From Clostridia bacterium (GTDB lineage: Bacteria > Bacillota > Clostridia > Lachnospirales > Cellulosilyticaceae), in assembly GCA_029256345.1 (NCBI GenBank), contig JAQSYC010000100.1, positions 1 through 6,362 of the forward strand: 6,362 bases of DNA, written 5' to 3'. Positions 1 to 6,330 of the stretch are shown piece by piece. Within the stretch, counting starts at the first letter, position 1. Each line of letters opens with the position of its first letter. A model generated the notes under the pieces. The model had not been told where the DNA came from, searched no databases, and worked only from the letters and a program-made list of their open reading frames with translations. The translations under genes and the position numbers were made by a program.

Positions 1-1
1 T

Positions 2-625
2 AATGAAAACGGCATAGGTGGATTTAAAGAAGTCATTTTTATGATCAAAGGACAAGGCGCTTACTCAAAGCTTAAATATGAAAGTGGTGTTCATAGGGTA
101 CAGCGTATTCCAGCCACTGAATCAGGTGGGCGTATTCATACCTCAACAGTGACGGTAGCAGTTCTTCCAGAAGCCGAAGAGGTGGATGTAGAACTTAATT
201 TAAATGATGTTAGGGTAGATGTATTTAGGTCTTCTGGAAATGGTGGGCAAAGTGTTAATACCACAGATTCAGCAGTTCGTGTAACACATATGCCTACAGG
301 TATCGTTATCTCATGTCAGGACGAAAAGTCACAGTTAAAAAATAAAGATAAAGCCCTTAGAGTGCTAAGAGCCAGACTTTATGAATTGGAACAGGCTAAA
401 CAACATGCTGAGTTAGCGGCAGAAAAGAAAAGCCAGGTGGGAACCGGTGATAGAAGCGAACGGATAAGGACTTACAATTTCCCTCAAGGCCGTGTAACAG
501 ACCACCGAGTTGGATTGACACTCCATAAGTTAGATCAAATTTTAAATGGAGATGTACAAGAAATTATATCAACACTGACAACTGTAGATCAGACAGAAAA
601 GCTAAAATATGTAACCAACAATTAA
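2..625 (+). CDS. prfA: peptide chain release factor 1 (RF1), C-terminal part, 5' end outside window
   Basis: RF1 recognises UAA and UAG stop codons in the ribosomal A site and triggers hydrolysis of the peptidyl-tRNA ester. The frame is open from the first full codon at position 2. The residues before the internal Met at 41 (NENGIGGFKEVIFMIKGQG) already match RF1, so 41 is not the start. The 207 codons present are the last part of a protein that is usually about 355 residues. The stop-codon-recognising tripeptide PAT (110-118, in RIPATES) marks RF1; RF2 has SPF there. The catalytic GGQ (242-250, in GNGGQSVNTT) is intact, and its Gln is the residue methylated by PrmC in known systems. The helical C-terminus with the RSERIRTYNFPQGRVTDHR block is also present. 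The stop is TAA at 623-625 and an intrinsic terminator follows 23 bases later. Nothing suggests truncation other than the window edge. Confidence 0.97.
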   Translation, partial: NENGIGGFKEVIFMIKGQGAYSKLKYESGVHRVQRIPATESGGRIHTSTVTVAVLPEAEEVDVELNLNDVRVDVFRSSGNGGQSVNTTDSAVRVTHMPTGIVISCQDEKSQLKNKDKALRVLRARLYELEQAKQHAELAAEKKSQVGTGDRSERIRTYNFPQGRVTDHRVGLTLHKLDQILNGDVQEIISTLTTVDQTEKLKYVTNN

Positions 626-648
626 TAAAAGGATAACTATCATGAGAT

Positions 649-680
649 AAAAGGCTCACCAACAACAGGTGGGTCTTTTT
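649..680 (+). terminator. intrinsic terminator of prfA
   Basis: A 12-bp stem pairs 649-660 (AAAAGGCTCACC) with 668-679 (GGTGGGTCTTTT). Two of the pairs are G-U, and the loop is 7 bases (AACAACA). The stem has a GC-rich core and runs directly into a T-tract (676-680). It lies just after the prfA stop and before the ZIP gene, so it should end the prfA transcript and separate the two genes. Confidence 0.88.
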
Positions 681-718
681 GTGTTCTAAACTTTAAATTT
701 GTCCATACATTTATAAAG

Positions 719-724
719 AGGAGG
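719..724 (+). promoter_or_regulatory. ribosome binding site deciding the ZIP transporter start
   Basis: AGGAGG at 719-724 lies 7 bases before the ATG at 732, which is ideal spacing. It is only 1 base from the in-frame ATG at 726, too close for initiation there. The start is therefore taken as 732, giving a protein beginning MNIGLIS. I could not identify a convincing -35/-10 pair for this gene in the short stretch between the terminator and this site. Confidence 0.8.
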
Positions 725-731
725 AATGTCT

Positions 732-1475
732 ATGAATATAGGACTCATTAGTATGATCGCATTAAGTGCAGAAGGGCTAGGCCTGGCGGTGGGAATTATT
801 CTTTTATATGTATTTGATGTTAAAAGCAAAAGGGTAATTGGTATGTTATTTGGGGGGACATCAGGTCTTATGATAGCGATTATATGCTTTGATATATTGC
901 CTCATGCGTTATCAAAAAACCGCATGGACTTGGTCATAATAGGGATTATGATAGGCGTTACTGTTGGACTGTTGTTAGATGATATAACACCTTATTTAGA
1001 AAAACTTATAAAAATGGATAAGCAGGACAAAAGGCATTCTAAAATGATTAGGACAGCTTTTACACTGATTATAGGCATAGCTATACATAATATTCCAGAG
1101 GGCTTTGCTCTTGGTGCTTTGTCTCATGCTTCCTTTCAAACAATACAGAAGTTTGCTATTGTACTTGCAATGCATAGCATCCCAGAAGGGATTGCTCTGG
1201 CCATTCCTTTTAGACAGGCGGAGGTAAAACTTGGGGTTTTACTTATCATTCCAATTTTCTTAGGGGGGATTATGGGGATAAGTGGAGCTATTGGCTATAT
1301 TTTAACAAATAATAGTGAAAGATTTATTGTTATTGCCCTGGGGCTGGCAGCAGGAATTATACTTTATATTGTTTGCAATGAACTTATCCCAGAGTCCAGA
1401 AAGGTGTGGAATGGCAGGATGACAACGGTTGCCACGATAATAGGAATCATAGCTGGGCTTCTTTTGCTTAGATAA
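732..1475 (+). CDS. ZIP-family divalent metal (zinc/iron) transporter
   Basis: This is a 247-residue integral membrane protein predicted to move zinc or another divalent cation into the cytoplasm, by similarity to the ZIP (ZupT/GufA-like) family. About eight hydrophobic segments are visible. A short charged cytoplasmic loop (about residues 90-106, EKLIKMDKQDKRHSK) sits between segments 3 and 4. The two family signatures are present: HNIPEG (residues 119-124, TM4) and HSIPEG (148-153, TM5). Their His, Asn/Ser and Glu residues form the binuclear metal site in characterised ZIPs. DILPHA (54-59, TM2) and NELIPES (216-222) are further family landmarks. Length is typical for the bacterial single-domain type. 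The metal cannot be decided from sequence, and I see no recognisable Zur- or Fur-type operator upstream. There is a terminator upstream but no strong one downstream, so read-through into the next gene is possible. Confidence 0.92.
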   Translation: MNIGLISMIALSAEGLGLAVGIILLYVFDVKSKRVIGMLFGGTSGLMIAIICFDILPHALSKNRMDLVIIGIMIGVTVGLLLDDITPYLEKLIKMDKQDKRHSKMIRTAFTLIIGIAIHNIPEGFALGALSHASFQTIQKFAIVLAMHSIPEGIALAIPFRQAEVKLGVLLIIPIFLGGIMGISGAIGYILTNNSERFIVIALGLAAGIILYIVCNELIPESRKVWNGRMTTVATIIGIIAGLLLLR

Positions 1476-1519
1476 AAATAAGATTATTTTGTAAAATGTA
1501 AGCAATTTATAGAAAAATA

Positions 1520-1528
1520 TGGTATAAT
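1520..1528 (+). promoter_or_regulatory. extended -10 promoter for the secreted CuAO-N-like protein
   Basis: TGG followed by TATAAT (1523-1528) matches the extended -10 pattern TGnTATAAT of the housekeeping sigma factor. No good -35 box lies at 16-18 bases upstream, as is common for extended -10 promoters. Transcription would start near 1534-1536, leaving a leader of about 62 bases before the ATG at 1598. Confidence 0.65.
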
Positions 1529-1540
1529 TAAGATGCGATA

Positions 1541-1558
1541 GACGTGTTAGAACATGTC
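1541..1558. promoter_or_regulatory. 18-bp imperfect palindrome, candidate operator
   Basis: GACGTGTT (1541-1548), AG, AACATGTC (1551-1558): seven of eight positions are symmetric and the eighth would be G-U in RNA. It begins about six bases after the inferred transcription start, where a repressor would block RNA polymerase. In RNA it could also form a 7-bp stem with a UAGA loop at the very 5' end of the transcript. I cannot name the regulator from the sequence. Confidence 0.4.
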
Positions 1559-1585
1559 AGAAAAAGCAGAATGAGTTATCATTAT

Positions 1586-1591
1586 AGGAGA
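1586..1591 (+). promoter_or_regulatory. ribosome binding site deciding the start of the secreted protein
   Basis: AGGAGA lies 6 bases upstream of the ATG at 1598. The longer in-frame option, GTG at 1544, has no Shine-Dalgarno sequence, lies inside the candidate operator only about ten bases from the expected transcription start, and would put an 18-residue basic stretch in front of a clean signal peptide. Confidence 0.8.
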
Positions 1592-1597
1592 CCAAAG

Positions 1598-3721
1598 ATG
1601 AATAAAAAAATGACAGCTATACTTATGGCACTTATTGTTGCCACTTATCCCATAGGGACTATACAAGCAGAAACCGTGCAGCAAACTATAGAAAGTGATG
1701 GAGATAAAATACTGAAAGACGTGTTTTACATAGAGCCAGACACCAAAAATGTCATCTTAACATTGGACAGTAAACAGGTGATGATCAATAAGAAGAAATA
1801 TAATTTGAGTGCTGCACCCACTATTATAAAGGAAAGATTATATGTGCCTTTTAAATTTGTGGCCGAGCAGATACTAGATGCCAACAGCCTGTTTGATTCA
1901 GCCAATAAAAAAGTGACTTTAAGCAAATATGATCAAGAGATTGTGTTATATGAAGGACAAATGACGGCACTGATCAATGGCACATCAGTGGCACTGGAGG
2001 CAGCACCGATTTTACATAATGGATCGTTGATGATACCGCTTAAATTTATCAGTGAACAGTTTAATATGCCATTTAGTTTAGACAAAAATAAAGTTAGCCT
2101 AACTTTTACAGATGATTTAAATAGGCCAGTTAAAGGTAGCCGTCCGACAGCAAAATTTAGCTTTGAAAAAGAAGCGTACATAGCAGGACAAGAAATGAAA
2201 GTGAGAGAGGAGAGCTTTGCTCAGGAGGGGAGTTTTGTCGTAGAGAGACAGTGGCAAATTGATGACGACATAACTAATAGACTCTCAGATTTAGGAGAGT
2301 TTTTGAAGCATCCCGAGGAAGGTACTCATCATGTGTCTCTTAGAGTCAAAGATAGCAGGCACAACTGGAGTCCTTGGACGAGTGAAATCATAGAAGTAAA
2401 AGATAATAAAGCACCGATAATCTCAGGTATTGAACTGTCTAAATCAAGTTATGCACAAGGGGAGAAAATGGAAATAACATTTGGTTATGAAAATGAAGAA
2501 TGGGAGTCTTTAGCAGAAGAAATATGGAGTTATAAGTACATTGATGAAAAAGCACCTTTTAGAGAAAGCACCATTGGAAAACCCACAGCATTATTTTATC
2601 CAGGGAAATTTTCAATTGAACTGCAGCTTAGAGATGCGTACGGTAATCTCAGTGAAAAAAAAGAAAAAATTGTAACCATTACGGATGAAGTTGAGCAAAG
2701 TGAGCTAGATTATAAGTTTAAAGAAGGCAAAATCGGAACGGTTATTGATAATATGCACAATTTCAACTATATCAATTATGATTTATTACAGGAGTATACC
2801 GTTATTAATACAGGGGCTAAGTTGCTGATGAGTAACTCACCAGAGTCTGTTAAGCAAAAAGGTATACTGTATAGGGATGTTGTCCAAGGGGCGGGCAGAA
2901 TACTGTATCATCATAGAAATATGATAGAAGATGAGTCAGAGGACAAACGCTTGGTGATTATGATAGAAAACAAACATGATAAAGCCATAACAGTTACTAA
3001 ACGCAGAGAAGGAACAAAAGGACCTACTCATGATATTCTTTATGCAGGTGCCCTTGTATTAAAAGATCATTTAAATAAAGATTTTTATGAGGACATAACA
3101 ATTCAAGCGGGGCAAAAAAAGTATTTGTTTGATACAGGAGCTCGTAAATGGCATAAGGGAGATACGGTTTCGGGTATGATAGATTTTTATTCTAATGAAG
3201 AAGTCGAAGTCACCATAGCAATGGTAAGCGGAGACACACAAATTGCAGAAGTGTCAGCATTCCCTATTTTGCCCAGGGATGGTATTCATTCAAGAGGAAG
3301 TTTTGAAAATGCAGACCGCTACTATACATTAGATATAGACAATGATAAGCCTTATCGCATCATGTTAGGAAAACCTGATGGGGAGATGGAGCCTTGGATG
3401 CAAGGCTATGATGCCTTAACAGGTCAAGAGGTTATGAATAAAGGCAATTACGGCATGCTTTATCATTTAAGACTTAAGGTTAAGGAAGAGACAGGTATTC
3501 TTTTTAATGCAAGAGGCAATATCTATAAAGGTGCTATTGGATTTGTGGACAAGGGGTCTTATGAGATGCCACTGGGGGGACTACTAAAAAATGTACAACA
3601 GGCTGTCGTTGGCGGTGTAGTTAATCAAGATAAAGTCAATGAACTGCTCTATGTACTGCCTAATGGATCAGCAGCACCTATCTTTTTCTGTTTTATTCCG
3701 AAAAGCGAATGGAATAAATAA
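1598..3721 (+). CDS. secreted protein with copper amine oxidase N-terminal-like domain and uncharacterised C-terminus
   Basis: This 707-residue protein has a Sec signal peptide: residues 1-24, MNKK then a hydrophobic core, probably cleaved after TIQA. Residues about 50-172 match the 'copper amine oxidase N-terminal-like' domain (PF07833 type), seen as two related halves: LYVPFKFVAEQ (81-91) and LMIPLKFISEQF (144-155), each preceded by an AP(T/I)I/L turn. Despite the name, this domain in Clostridia usually belongs to extracellular proteins with no oxidase activity, and there is no amine oxidase catalytic domain here. Residues about 182-268 and 272-363 look like two PKD/Ig-like beta-sandwiches (SLRVKDSRHNWSPW and IELQLRDAYGNLSE as their end strands). 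Residues about 372-707 are beta-rich and I do not recognise them. I see no SLH, LPXTG or LysM anchor, so the protein is probably released or held non-covalently at the wall. It has its own promoter. Role unknown; cell-envelope or ligand binding is only a guess. Confidence 0.85.
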   Translation: MNKKMTAILMALIVATYPIGTIQAETVQQTIESDGDKILKDVFYIEPDTKNVILTLDSKQVMINKKKYNLSAAPTIIKERLYVPFKFVAEQILDANSLFDSANKKVTLSKYDQEIVLYEGQMTALINGTSVALEAAPILHNGSLMIPLKFISEQFNMPFSLDKNKVSLTFTDDLNRPVKGSRPTAKFSFEKEAYIAGQEMKVREESFAQEGSFVVERQWQIDDDITNRLSDLGEFLKHPEEGTHHVSLRVKDSRHNWSPWTSEIIEVKDNKAPIISGIELSKSSYAQGEKMEITFGYENEEWESLAEEIWSYKYIDEKAPFRESTIGKPTALFYPGKFSIELQLRDAYGNLSEKKEKIVTITDEVEQSELDYKFKEGKIGTVIDNMHNFNYINYDLLQEYTVINTGAKLLMSNSPESVKQKGILYRDVVQGAGRILYHHRNMIEDESEDKRLVIMIENKHDKAITVTKRREGTKGPTHDILYAGALVLKDHLNKDFYEDITIQAGQKKYLFDTGARKWHKGDTVSGMIDFYSNEEVEVTIAMVSGDTQIAEVSAFPILPRDGIHSRGSFENADRYYTLDIDNDKPYRIMLGKPDGEMEPWMQGYDALTGQEVMNKGNYGMLYHLRLKVKEETGILFNARGNIYKGAIGFVDKGSYEMPLGGLLKNVQQAVVGGVVNQDKVNELLYVLPNGSAAPIFFCFIPKSEWNK

Positions 3722-3756
3722 TACAGACAGAAGGGTATAATTTTTTCTTATTTTAT

Positions 3757-3782
3757 TCACACTATGACTATATTTGGTGTGA
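3757..3782. repeat. inverted repeat just upstream of the DUF1540 gene
   Basis: TCACACTA (3757-3764) and TGGTGTGA (3775-3782) are inverted copies around a 10-base spacer, with one G-U position. The dyad ends 4 bases before the ribosome binding site of the next gene (AAGGAG, 3785-3790). No T-tract follows, so it is unlikely to be a normal terminator of the secreted-protein gene. It may be an operator or a leader hairpin. Confidence 0.4.
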
Positions 3783-3797
3783 TAAAGGAGAGAACAG

Positions 3798-4115
3798 ATG
3801 CCTAAACTAAGATGTAGTGTACAAACCTGTTTACATCATTCCCATCAGTATTGCTGCATGGGAGCTATCAGCGTGCAAGGGAAATCAGCTCATATTGCTG
3901 ATGAGACTTGCTGTAACACTTTTTGTGACAATGAAGGCAGTATGACCAATGCGGCAATAGCTATAGACCCTTATACTGAAATCAGTGTGAGATGCAGTGC
4001 AGAGCAATGCGTGCATAACCAAAGCCACGTATGCGGTGCAGAGAGCATTGATGTCAATGGCTATTCGGCCAGTACAGCAGAGCAAACAGCATGCTCAAGT
4101 TTTGTGAGCAAATAA
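3798..4115 (+). CDS. DUF1540 protein with two cysteine-rich repeats
   Basis: This is a 105-residue soluble protein with no signal peptide or membrane segment. It consists of two copies of a DUF1540-type module. Repeat 1 has Cys6, Cys11, Cys19 and Cys39, then Phe42; repeat 2 has Cys66, Cys71, Cys79 and Cys99, then Phe102. The spacing C-x4-C-x7-C-x19-C-x2-F is identical in both. Each also has an (I/A)-x-V-x-G-x-(S)A core (ISVQGKSA, IDVNGYSA). This strongly suggests an internal duplication, with each module holding one metal ion, probably zinc, on four cysteines. Repeat 1 has extra cysteines at 20, 38 and 43. The family has no established function that I know of. The start is well supported by AAGGAG 7 bases before the ATG. 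The gene is 76 bases after the secreted-protein gene with no clear terminator between, so the two could be co-transcribed; a strong terminator closes the unit downstream. Confidence 0.85.
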   Translation: MPKLRCSVQTCLHHSHQYCCMGAISVQGKSAHIADETCCNTFCDNEGSMTNAAIAIDPYTEISVRCSAEQCVHNQSHVCGAESIDVNGYSASTAEQTACSSFVSK

Positions 4116-4118
4116 AAA

Positions 4119-4169
4119 GCTCGTGTCTGTATCAGCATAACAGCATAAACTTAAAAAAGGACAGAGAGC
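4119..4169 (+). other. possible bulged RNA stem in the DUF1540 3' leader/trailer
   Basis: GCTC (4119-4122) can pair with GAGC (4166-4169), and TCTGT (4126-4130) with ACAGA (4161-4165), leaving a GTG bulge on the 5' side. The 30-base loop contains a tandem 8-base repeat CAGCATAA (4133-4148). It begins 4 bases after the DUF1540 stop codon and ends 10 bases before the terminator. It matches no riboswitch or small RNA class that I recognise and could be chance pairing. Confidence 0.25.
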
Positions 4170-4179
4170 GGTACGACTT

Positions 4180-4215
4180 AAAGTTCTAATATCTTAAAGA
4201 TATTAGAACTTTTTT
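4180..4215 (+). terminator. intrinsic terminator after the DUF1540 gene
   Basis: A perfect 15-bp stem pairs 4180-4194 with 4198-4212 around a tight TAA loop, followed by a T-tract (4210-4215). The stem is AT-rich but long and uninterrupted. There is no matching T-tract for the opposite strand, so it acts on the + strand. It isolates the upstream genes from uvrB. Confidence 0.88.
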
Positions 4216-4237
4216 ATATAAGGAAACAACAAAAATA

Positions 4238-4246
4238 TGTTAGAAT
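4238..4246 (+). promoter_or_regulatory. candidate extended -10 promoter of uvrB
   Basis: TGT followed by TAGAAT (4241-4246) fits an extended -10 element. It lies just after the terminator and about 49 bases before the uvrB start; no clear -35 box is seen. I looked for a LexA/DinR box (GAAC-N4-GTTC type) between the terminator and the ATG and found none that is convincing, only a lone GAAC half-site at 4256-4259. Confidence 0.45.
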
Positions 4247-4281
4247 AAAGAGAAGAGAACAGCAATTATAAAACGAGCTAT

Positions 4282-4290
4282 AAAGGAGGT
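4282..4290 (+). promoter_or_regulatory. strong ribosome binding site of uvrB
   Basis: AAAGGAGGT is a near-complete complement of the 16S rRNA 3' end and lies 4 bases before the ATG at 4295. It fixes the uvrB start and predicts efficient translation. Confidence 0.85.
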
Positions 4291-4294
4291 CCAT

Positions 4295-6280
4295 ATGAGT
4301 CAATTTGAGATTGTTTCGGAATTCAAACCTACTGGCGACCAGCCCCAGGCAATAGAAAAACTAACAGATGGTATCGTAAAGAAAAATAAATACCAAACCT
4401 TACTAGGAGTTACGGGTTCTGGGAAGACATTTACAATGGCAAATATTATACAAAATGTCCAAAAACCAACCCTAATTATGGCACATAACAAAACTCTGGC
4501 AGCGCAGCTCTACAGTGAGTTCAAAGAATTCTTTCCCAATAATGCAGTAGAATATTTTGTATCCTATTATGATTATTATCAGCCAGAAGCCTACGTGCCT
4601 CATAGTGATACGTATATAGAGAAAGATTCCAGTATTAATGATGAGATAGACAAGCTTCGTCACTCTGCAACGGCAGCCCTAAGTGAAAGGCAGGATGTTA
4701 TTGTTATTGCCAGTGTATCTTGTATTTATGGATTAGGAGATCCAATAGATTACACCAATCAAGTGCTTTCCCTAAGAGTCAACGGACAGATGGATAGAGA
4801 TGACGTACTTAGAAAACTTATCCAGATTCAATATACAAGAAATGATATGGACTTTGCCCGTGCCACTTTTAGAGTAAGAGGAGATACGGTAGAAATTATA
4901 CCAGCAGCTATGTCTGAAAGGGCCATAAGGGTAGAGTTTTTTGGAGATGAAATCGATAGGATTTCTGAAATTGATGCACTGACAGGAACAGTTTTAGGTT
5001 ACCGGGAACATGTAGCTATTTTCCCAGCTTCATTTTATGCCATTTCTTCTGACAAAATGCAGGATGCTATCAAAAGAATCGAAGAAGAACTGGAGGAGAG
5101 AGTTAAGGAATTGAAGAGAGAAGATAAACTATTAGAGGCCCAGAGGATTGCACAAAGAACTAACTTTGATATTGAAATGCTGAGAGAGATGGGGTATTGT
5201 TCAGGGGTAGAAAACTATTCAAGGCATTTGTCAGGTAGAGAAGAGGGCAGTATGCCTTTTACACTTTTAGATTATTTTCCAGAAGACTACCTGCTCATTA
5301 TTGATGAATCCCATATGACTATTCCTCAGGTAAGAGCCATGTATAACGGGGATAGGGCAAGAAAAACAGTGCTTGTAGACTATGGATTCAGATTGCCATC
5401 GGCTCTCGATAACAGACCGCTTAAATTTGATGAGTTTGAATCTAAAATCAACCAAATACTATTTGTATCAGCTACCCCTAGTCAATATGAGTTAGAGCAT
5501 TCTCTGGAAATTGCAGAGCAGCTGATAAGGCCTACAGGTTTATTAGATCCTCCGATAGAGATCAAACCAGTAAAAGGGCAGATTGATGATCTGCTCAGTG
5601 AAATCCATAAAATTGTTGCAAAAAATGAAAAAGTATTGGTAACAACCCTCACAAAGAGAATGTCTGAGGATTTAACGGATTATATGAGGGAAATGGGAGT
5701 CAAGGTAAAATACCTTCATTCAGATATTGATACTTTAGAGCGGATTGAAATCATAAGAGACCTTAGACTCGGTGTATTTGACGTCTTGGTAGGCATTAAC
5801 CTGCTAAGAGAAGGGCTGGATATCCCAGAAGTTTCTTTGATTGCCATATTAGATGCTGACAAGGAAGGATTTCTGCGTTCAGAAACGTCACTTATACAGA
5901 TTATAGGGCGTGCTGCCAGAAATGCAGAGGGTAGGGTTATTATGTATGCAGATAACATTACAAAATCCATGCAAAGGGCCATTTCTGAAACCATAAGGCG
6001 AAGAGGGGTACAACAGGCTTACAACGAGGCACATAATATCACGCCTCAAACCATTAAAAAGAAGGTAAGAGACCTCATTGTTGCTACGAAAGCCGCCAAG
6101 GAAAATAGTGACTTATTTAAGGAAAAAGATCCTGAAAGCATGACACAGGAAGAATTAGAAAAGGCCATCAAGAAATTAGAAAAAGATATGAAAAAGGCAG
6201 CCATGGAGTTGCAGTTTGAAAGAGCAGCAGAGCTTAGGGATACCCTGATACAATTAAAGAAATTATATGTCAGCAGATAA
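4295..6280 (+). CDS. uvrB: excinuclease ABC subunit B
   Basis: UvrB is the damage-verifying subunit of nucleotide excision repair. UvrA loads it on DNA, it opens the duplex using its beta-hairpin, and it recruits UvrC for incision. The 661-residue protein is full length for the family. Motifs in order: N-terminal FKPTGDQPQAI (10-20); Walker A GVTGSGKT (38-45); the aromatic beta-hairpin YYDYYQPEAYVP (91-102), which inserts between the strands; helicase motif II DESH (337-340); motif III-like VSATPSQYE (391-399); motif V GINLLREGLDIP (500-511); motif VI QIIGRAAR (535-542); and a C-terminal UVR coiled coil (about 616-655), which contacts UvrC. All key residues are present and there is no frameshift. 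It has its own promoter and an unusually good Shine-Dalgarno sequence. The gene immediately downstream does not look like uvrA, which is a frequent neighbour in other genomes. Confidence 0.98.
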   Translation: MSQFEIVSEFKPTGDQPQAIEKLTDGIVKKNKYQTLLGVTGSGKTFTMANIIQNVQKPTLIMAHNKTLAAQLYSEFKEFFPNNAVEYFVSYYDYYQPEAYVPHSDTYIEKDSSINDEIDKLRHSATAALSERQDVIVIASVSCIYGLGDPIDYTNQVLSLRVNGQMDRDDVLRKLIQIQYTRNDMDFARATFRVRGDTVEIIPAAMSERAIRVEFFGDEIDRISEIDALTGTVLGYREHVAIFPASFYAISSDKMQDAIKRIEEELEERVKELKREDKLLEAQRIAQRTNFDIEMLREMGYCSGVENYSRHLSGREEGSMPFTLLDYFPEDYLLIIDESHMTIPQVRAMYNGDRARKTVLVDYGFRLPSALDNRPLKFDEFESKINQILFVSATPSQYELEHSLEIAEQLIRPTGLLDPPIEIKPVKGQIDDLLSEIHKIVAKNEKVLVTTLTKRMSEDLTDYMREMGVKVKYLHSDIDTLERIEIIRDLRLGVFDVLVGINLLREGLDIPEVSLIAILDADKEGFLRSETSLIQIIGRAARNAEGRVIMYADNITKSMQRAISETIRRRGVQQAYNEAHNITPQTIKKKVRDLIVATKAAKENSDLFKEKDPESMTQEELEKAIKKLEKDMKKAAMELQFERAAELRDTLIQLKKLYVSR

Positions 6281-6330
6281 GCTTTTACGAAAGACTAAAA
6301 GGAATATCAATAGAGAGAGAGTATAATAAC

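Noticed and set aside
41..43. ATG at 41 as the start of a complete 194-residue protein.
   Set aside because: The frame is open to the window edge and the residues upstream already match RF1, so this is an internal Met of a gene cut by the window.
1475..1490. AAAATAA-GA-TTATTTT perfect inverted repeat overlapping the ZIP stop codon, as a possible terminator.
   Set aside because: It has no GC pairs, a 2-base loop and no following T-tract, so it is too weak to call a terminator.
2774..2782. Asn-Tyr-Asp in the CuAO-N-like protein, resembling the N-Y-(D/E) core that forms the TPQ cofactor in copper amine oxidases.
   Set aside because: The surrounding residues do not fit the TPQ consensus and no amine oxidase catalytic domain is present. 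A three-residue match is chance.
4161..4212. AGAGCGGTACGACTT followed by a terminator, faintly recalling a T-box antiterminator.
   Set aside because: The T-box core (GGGTGGNACCGCG) is not matched, there is no specifier domain, and the downstream gene is uvrB, not an amino-acid-related gene.
1302..5994. Several minus-strand open frames of 60-92 codons (for example 1302-1505, 1933-2181, 3885-4085, 5716-5994).
   Set aside because: All lie opposite well-supported + strand genes, lack ribosome binding sites and recognisable domains, and look like shadows of those genes.
6322..6327. TATAAT just before the last gene as a promoter.
   Set aside because: It lies 3 bases before the ATG and would give a leaderless transcript that starts inside the gene. 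No -35 is present.
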